Below, piece by piece: positions 6,770 through 8,500 of a stretch of 8,500 nucleotides of DNA. A program made the position numbers and the translations under genes. Positions within the stretch are counted from its first letter, which is position 1, and each line of letters starts with the position of its first letter. The notes under the pieces are model-generated. The model was not told the origin of the DNA and ran no database searches. It saw only the letters and a program-made list of their open reading frames with translations. Source of the stretch: Dehalococcoidia bacterium (GTDB lineage Bacteria; Chloroflexota; Dehalococcoidia; GIF9; AB-539-J10); contig JALNYR010000115.1 of assembly GCA_023229725.1 (NCBI GenBank), forward strand, positions 1 through 8,500, given 5' to 3'.

Positions 6770-7555
6770 CTATGCCTCGTCAGGGTTGAAGGTGTAGGAG
6801 CGCAGCATCTCGATCGGCTCCTCGGGGTGCGCGCCGGTGGAAGCGCTGGTCTCGTCAACCTGCTCGCTCGCGAACATGCCCCGGCCCTCGATGACTGCGT
6901 CAGAAATCTTGCTGGCAATCAGGCGGATAGCCTTGATAGCGTCGTCGTTGGCAGGGATGGGGTGGTCGATTGTGTCCGGGTTGCAGTTGGTGTCGGAGAT
7001 TGCGACGACCGGTATTCCCACTCTTCGCGCCTCGGCCAGCGCAATCTTGTCTTTCAACGGGTCGGCGATGAAGAGCACACCAGGGAAGGACGTCATCTCT
7101 TTGAAGCCGCCCAGCGAGTTGTTGAGGTGCACGAGCTTCTTCTCGAGACGCGACCGTTCCTTCTTGGAGAGCAGATCCAACTCCCCCTTCTCTTTTCGGT
7201 CCTCGAGCCTGACGAGATAGTCGATTCTGGCCTGAATATTGCCGAAGTTCGTCAGCATTCCGCCAAGCCATCGCTGGCTGACGAAGAACATGCTGCACCG
7301 CTTGGCCTCTTCCTCGATGACTTGCTGTGCCTGACGTTTCGTGCCGACGAACAGCACGGACTTGCCGCTTGCAGCCACATCACGAACGAACGTGCACGCC
7401 GCCTGCAGCATCTGGACCGTCTGTTCGAGGTCGATGATGTGGATGCCGTTGCGCTGCGCAAATATGTAGCGCTTCATCCTGGGGTGCCAGTAGCCCGTGT
7501 GATGGCCGAAATGCGCACCCGCCTCAAGTAGCCCTTTGACTGATGGATTCTCCAT
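6770..7555 (-). CDS. rpsB: 30S ribosomal protein S2
   Basis: Structural protein of the small ribosomal subunit, located between head and body. The protein has 261 residues, about 20 more than E. coli S2, with the excess mainly in an acidic C-terminal tail after residue ~225. The start block LLEAGAHFGHHTGYWHPRMKRYIFAQRNGIHIIDLEQT (residues 9-46) is diagnostic. It is followed by VLFVGTKRQAQ, FVSQRWLGGMLTNF, a coiled-coil segment rich in K/R/E near 130-150, PGVLFIADP and VVAISDTNCNPDTIDHPIPANDDA. I chose the ATG that gives MENPSVKGLLEAG, the normal S2 N-terminus; a GAGG/AAGG stretch lies just upstream. A frame continuing upstream into the tRNA gene is not coding. This is the first gene of the translation/isoprenoid block, with tsf eight bases downstream. 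Confidence 0.97.
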   Translation of the reverse strand: MENPSVKGLLEAGAHFGHHTGYWHPRMKRYIFAQRNGIHIIDLEQTVQMLQAACTFVRDVAASGKSVLFVGTKRQAQQVIEEEAKRCSMFFVSQRWLGGMLTNFGNIQARIDYLVRLEDRKEKGELDLLSKKERSRLEKKLVHLNNSLGGFKEMTSFPGVLFIADPLKDKIALAEARRVGIPVVAISDTNCNPDTIDHPIPANDDAIKAIRLIASKISDAVIEGRGMFASEQVDETSASTGAHPEEPIEMLRSYTFNPDEA

Positions 7556-7764
7556 GCCTCGCCTTATCCTGTTCCTGTCGGATGATTTTGCCGTGGGGTC
7601 AAACTCCGCTAATGTACCACAGTCCGTACGTGGCGCGCAAGGCGGAGCGACTCGCGCTTCCGGGGACTCGTCAGCCTGTCGAGAGAGACGGCCGGTGCTT
7701 CGACGACCGATCTGCACGTGATGACGCCCCTGTGGCGAACTCTCTCTGAGAATCTGATCGGGAC
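7556..7764 (-). other. Intergenic region between tRNA-Arg and rpsB
   Basis: These 209 bases hold no credible gene. They contain the candidate rpsB promoter (7611-7640) and an untranslated leader of roughly 50 bases. There is also a small imperfect hairpin upstream of the -35 box, with AGCG and CGCT around a 5-base loop. I see no T-run terminator after the tRNA, so read-through from the tRNA into rpsB cannot be excluded. No recognisable riboswitch or S2 autoregulatory fold was found by eye. Confidence 0.6.
7611..7640 (-). promoter_or_regulatory. Candidate promoter of the rpsB block
   Basis: The minus strand has TTGCGC (7635-7640) as a possible -35 box, an 18-base spacer, and TACATT (7611-7616) as the -10 box. 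The spacer ends in TGG, giving an extended -10 (TGn). Each hexamer matches consensus at four positions. The predicted transcription start is near 7604, about 50 bases before the rpsB ATG. Position and structure fit a sigma-70-type promoter for the whole block. Confidence 0.5.
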
Positions 7765-7841
7765 TGGCATCCCTGGTGGGATTCGAACCCACGACCCGCT
7801 GCTTAGAAGGCAGCCGCTCTATCCGGCTGAGCTACAGGGAC
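7765..7841 (-). tRNA. tRNA-Arg (anticodon UCU)
   Basis: A 77-base tRNA that reads AGA (and AGG) codons as arginine. The acceptor stem GTCCCTG pairs with CAGGGAT, the first pair being G-U. The D arm is GCTC/GAGC. The anticodon stem GCTGC/GCAGC encloses the loop CTTCTAA, placing TCT as anticodon. The variable loop has five bases, and the T arm is GTGGG-TTCGAAT-CCCAC. Discriminator G and the CCA end are encoded. It stands alone between the FmdB-type gene and rpsB. The loop fits Arg; no intron or mismatch is seen. Confidence 0.96.
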
Positions 7842-7849
7842 GTGAACAC

Positions 7850-7855
7850 AGTCTA
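7850..7855 (-). promoter_or_regulatory. Candidate extended -10 box of the tRNA-Arg promoter
   Basis: The minus strand reads TGG followed by TAGACT, eight bases before the tRNA 5' end, which would place the transcription start a base or two upstream of the mature tRNA. The GTGGTA context resembles the rpsB -10 region. No good -35 box is visible at the right distance, so it would rely on the extended -10. Confidence 0.35.
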
Positions 7856-7896
7856 CCACGAGTGGGGTGTGGCGGTGGAGAACGGAACGGCGCGCG

Positions 7897-8106
7897 CTAG
7901 CCGCTATCTTTCGAAGCTGTGGCGGAGGCGCCGCGCGAATCCGTCGTATAGAAGCCGGGTCCCTTGAAGACGATCGGAACGGGACAGAAGACCCGCCGCG
8001 CATCGTTACCACATCCGGGGCACGGCGCGACGGGCTTGTCTTTGTAGCTCTGTTTCACGTCGAACTCGCGTTCGCAGCTATCGCACTTGTACGTGTAGGT
8101 GGGCAC
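7897..8106 (-). CDS. FmdB-type small zinc-ribbon protein
   Basis: A 69-residue protein of the putative regulatory FmdB / Zn_ribbon_8 (CxxC...CxxC) family. The N-terminus MPTYTYKCDSCEREF is typical, and C8, C11, C29 and C32 form a predicted zinc site. The later VFKGPGFYTTDSRG stretch (residues 46-59) is also characteristic of the family, and the tail is short and Ser/Ala rich. The role is not well defined; members have been proposed as regulators in methylotrophs, but many sit in unrelated contexts, so I do not assign a specific function. The start is a GTG, supported by an excellent AGGAGG Shine-Dalgarno seven bases upstream and by the usual MPTYxYxC beginning. It follows the upstream acidic-tail gene by 44 bases, and the tRNA-Arg gene lies 55 bases downstream. 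Confidence 0.9.
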   Translation of the reverse strand: MPTYTYKCDSCEREFDVKQSYKDKPVAPCPGCGNDARRVFCPVPIVFKGPGFYTTDSRGASATASKDSG

Positions 8107-8112
8107 CTGTCA

Positions 8113-8119
8113 TCCTCCT
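8113..8119 (-). promoter_or_regulatory. Ribosome binding site fixing the GTG start of the FmdB-type gene
   Basis: The minus strand carries CAGGAGG, with AGGAGG seven bases before GTG. An ATG directly after it is in another frame (ATGACAGGT), so the GTG, which gives MPTYTYKC, is the true start. Confidence 0.75.
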
Positions 8120-8132
8120 GCATGCGACACAC

Positions 8133-8155
8133 GCCGCCCTCTGCGGAGGGCTACC
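8133..8155. repeat. Palindromic GC-rich element upstream of the FmdB-type gene, copy B
   Basis: GCCCTC and GAGGGC form a perfect 6-base-pair stem around a 4-base loop (8136-8151), at the stop codon of the acidic-tail gene. No T-run follows on the minus strand, so it is not a classical terminator. The element resembles the one at 1265-1284, sharing gccgccctc, a cgg core and gctacc. It could be a REP-like repeat or an mRNA-end stabilising hairpin; the evidence is limited to two copies. Confidence 0.4.
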
Positions 8156-8500
8156 GCCCCTCGTCCGGCTCCTCTGCCGCGTTCTCCTCGCCTGCGAGCT
8201 CCGCCTCGTCCGGCTCAACTTCCTCTTCCGCCTCCGCTTCCTCCTCCTCTGCTACGACTGCCTCATCGGGCACGGGACTGCTTGCCAGCACGGCTTCCTC
8301 AGCCTCGGTTGTGACTGCTGCGGGCATGTTCAGTGTGGGGACGCGGGCCTCCACCGGCTCGTTCTTCAGATGGAAGTCACCATTCAGGTCGACGTGGCCC
8401 TCCTCGAACGCGGGCCTGTGCGCCTGCACGATGTGCTTGTCGGCACAGTATGCGTGAATGTAGGTGCCACACGAGCATCGGAATACGACTCTATCGAATA
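8151..8500 (-). CDS. Unidentified protein with CxC motif and acidic Glu/Ala-rich tail (5' end beyond window)
   Basis: An open frame runs without a stop from the right edge to a TAG, giving about 115 visible residues. It begins FDRVVFRCSCGTYIHAYCADKHIV, which has a CxC plus a third cysteine 11 residues later and looks like part of a small metal-binding or zinc-ribbon fold. A middle part, HRPAFEEGHVDLNGDFHLKNEPVEARVPTLN, follows. The last ~58 residues are extremely acidic, about 20 Glu and 3 Asp with much Ala and Pro and no Lys, and are probably disordered. A GTG at 8429 could be taken for the start, but the frame and its cysteine motif continue upstream, so the gene is more likely cut by the window. 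I do not recognise the family. It precedes the FmdB-type gene by 44 bases in the same direction, so the two may be co-transcribed. Confidence 0.65.
   Translation of the reverse strand, partial: FDRVVFRCSCGTYIHAYCADKHIVQAHRPAFEEGHVDLNGDFHLKNEPVEARVPTLNMPAAVTTEAEEAVLASSPVPDEAVVAEEEEAEAEEEVEPDEAELAGEENAAEEPDEGR

Noticed and set aside
7668..7674. CTGACGA on the minus strand, like the conserved core of a hammerhead ribozyme
   Set aside because: No GAAA core follows at a proper stem II distance and no closing stems I and III with a cleavage triplet could be drawn. A seven-base match alone is expected by chance.
7742..7764. Possible terminator just after the tRNA
   Set aside because: The short TCTC/GAGA pairing has a minimal loop, weak stability and no T-run, so it does not qualify as an intrinsic terminator.
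6770..7792. 340-residue frame extending rpsB upstream into the tRNA gene
   Set aside because: The extra N-terminal residues run across the promoter region and into the T arm of tRNA-Arg and resemble no S2 extension. The ATG at 7555 gives the normal S2 N-terminus with a ribosome binding site.
8155..8275. Repeated cctc/tcc triplets, possible microsatellite or tandem repeat
   Set aside because: The pattern is explained by Glu and Ala codons of the acidic tail read on the minus strand. The repeat unit is irregular and keeps the frame open.

Overview
The window is a compact housekeeping locus with every recognisable gene on the minus strand, so it is transcribed from high to low coordinates. It is GC-rich, by eye a little over 60%. 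The gene order and the short EF-Ts point to the Chloroflexota, most likely a Dehalococcoidia/SAR202-like lineage. This placement is an inference from synteny and protein style; no phylogeny was run.

In transcription order: (1) the C-terminal part of a protein with a CxC cysteine motif and a very acidic Glu/Ala tail, running off the right edge; (2) a 69-residue FmdB-type zinc-ribbon protein; (3) a tRNA-Arg (anticodon UCU) with encoded CCA; (4) a 209-base gap carrying a plausible promoter; (5) the dense block rpsB - tsf - frr - cdsA - dxr - rseP - ispG - proS, with proS cut by the left edge.

The block joins translation (ribosomal protein S2, EF-Ts, ribosome recycling factor, prolyl-tRNA synthetase) with membrane lipid and isoprenoid synthesis (CDP-diacylglycerol synthase, DXP reductoisomerase, HMBPP synthase) and a site-2 intramembrane protease. 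Junctions are tight: cdsA/dxr and rseP/ispG overlap by a few bases, the ispG stop lies inside the proS ribosome binding site, and rpsB/tsf and dxr/rseP are 7-8 bases apart. Co-transcription and translational coupling are therefore likely. The exceptions are the tsf/frr and frr/cdsA junctions (39 and 58 bases). In many bacteria pyrH and uppS lie at or near these positions; both genes are absent here.

I found no mobile element, CRISPR array, phage gene or obviously new multi-gene system. The items worth a second look are modest: the two missing genes, a possible leaderless promoter at cdsA, a palindromic repeat shared by the ispG 3' end and the fmdB upstream gap, and the unidentified acidic protein at the right edge.
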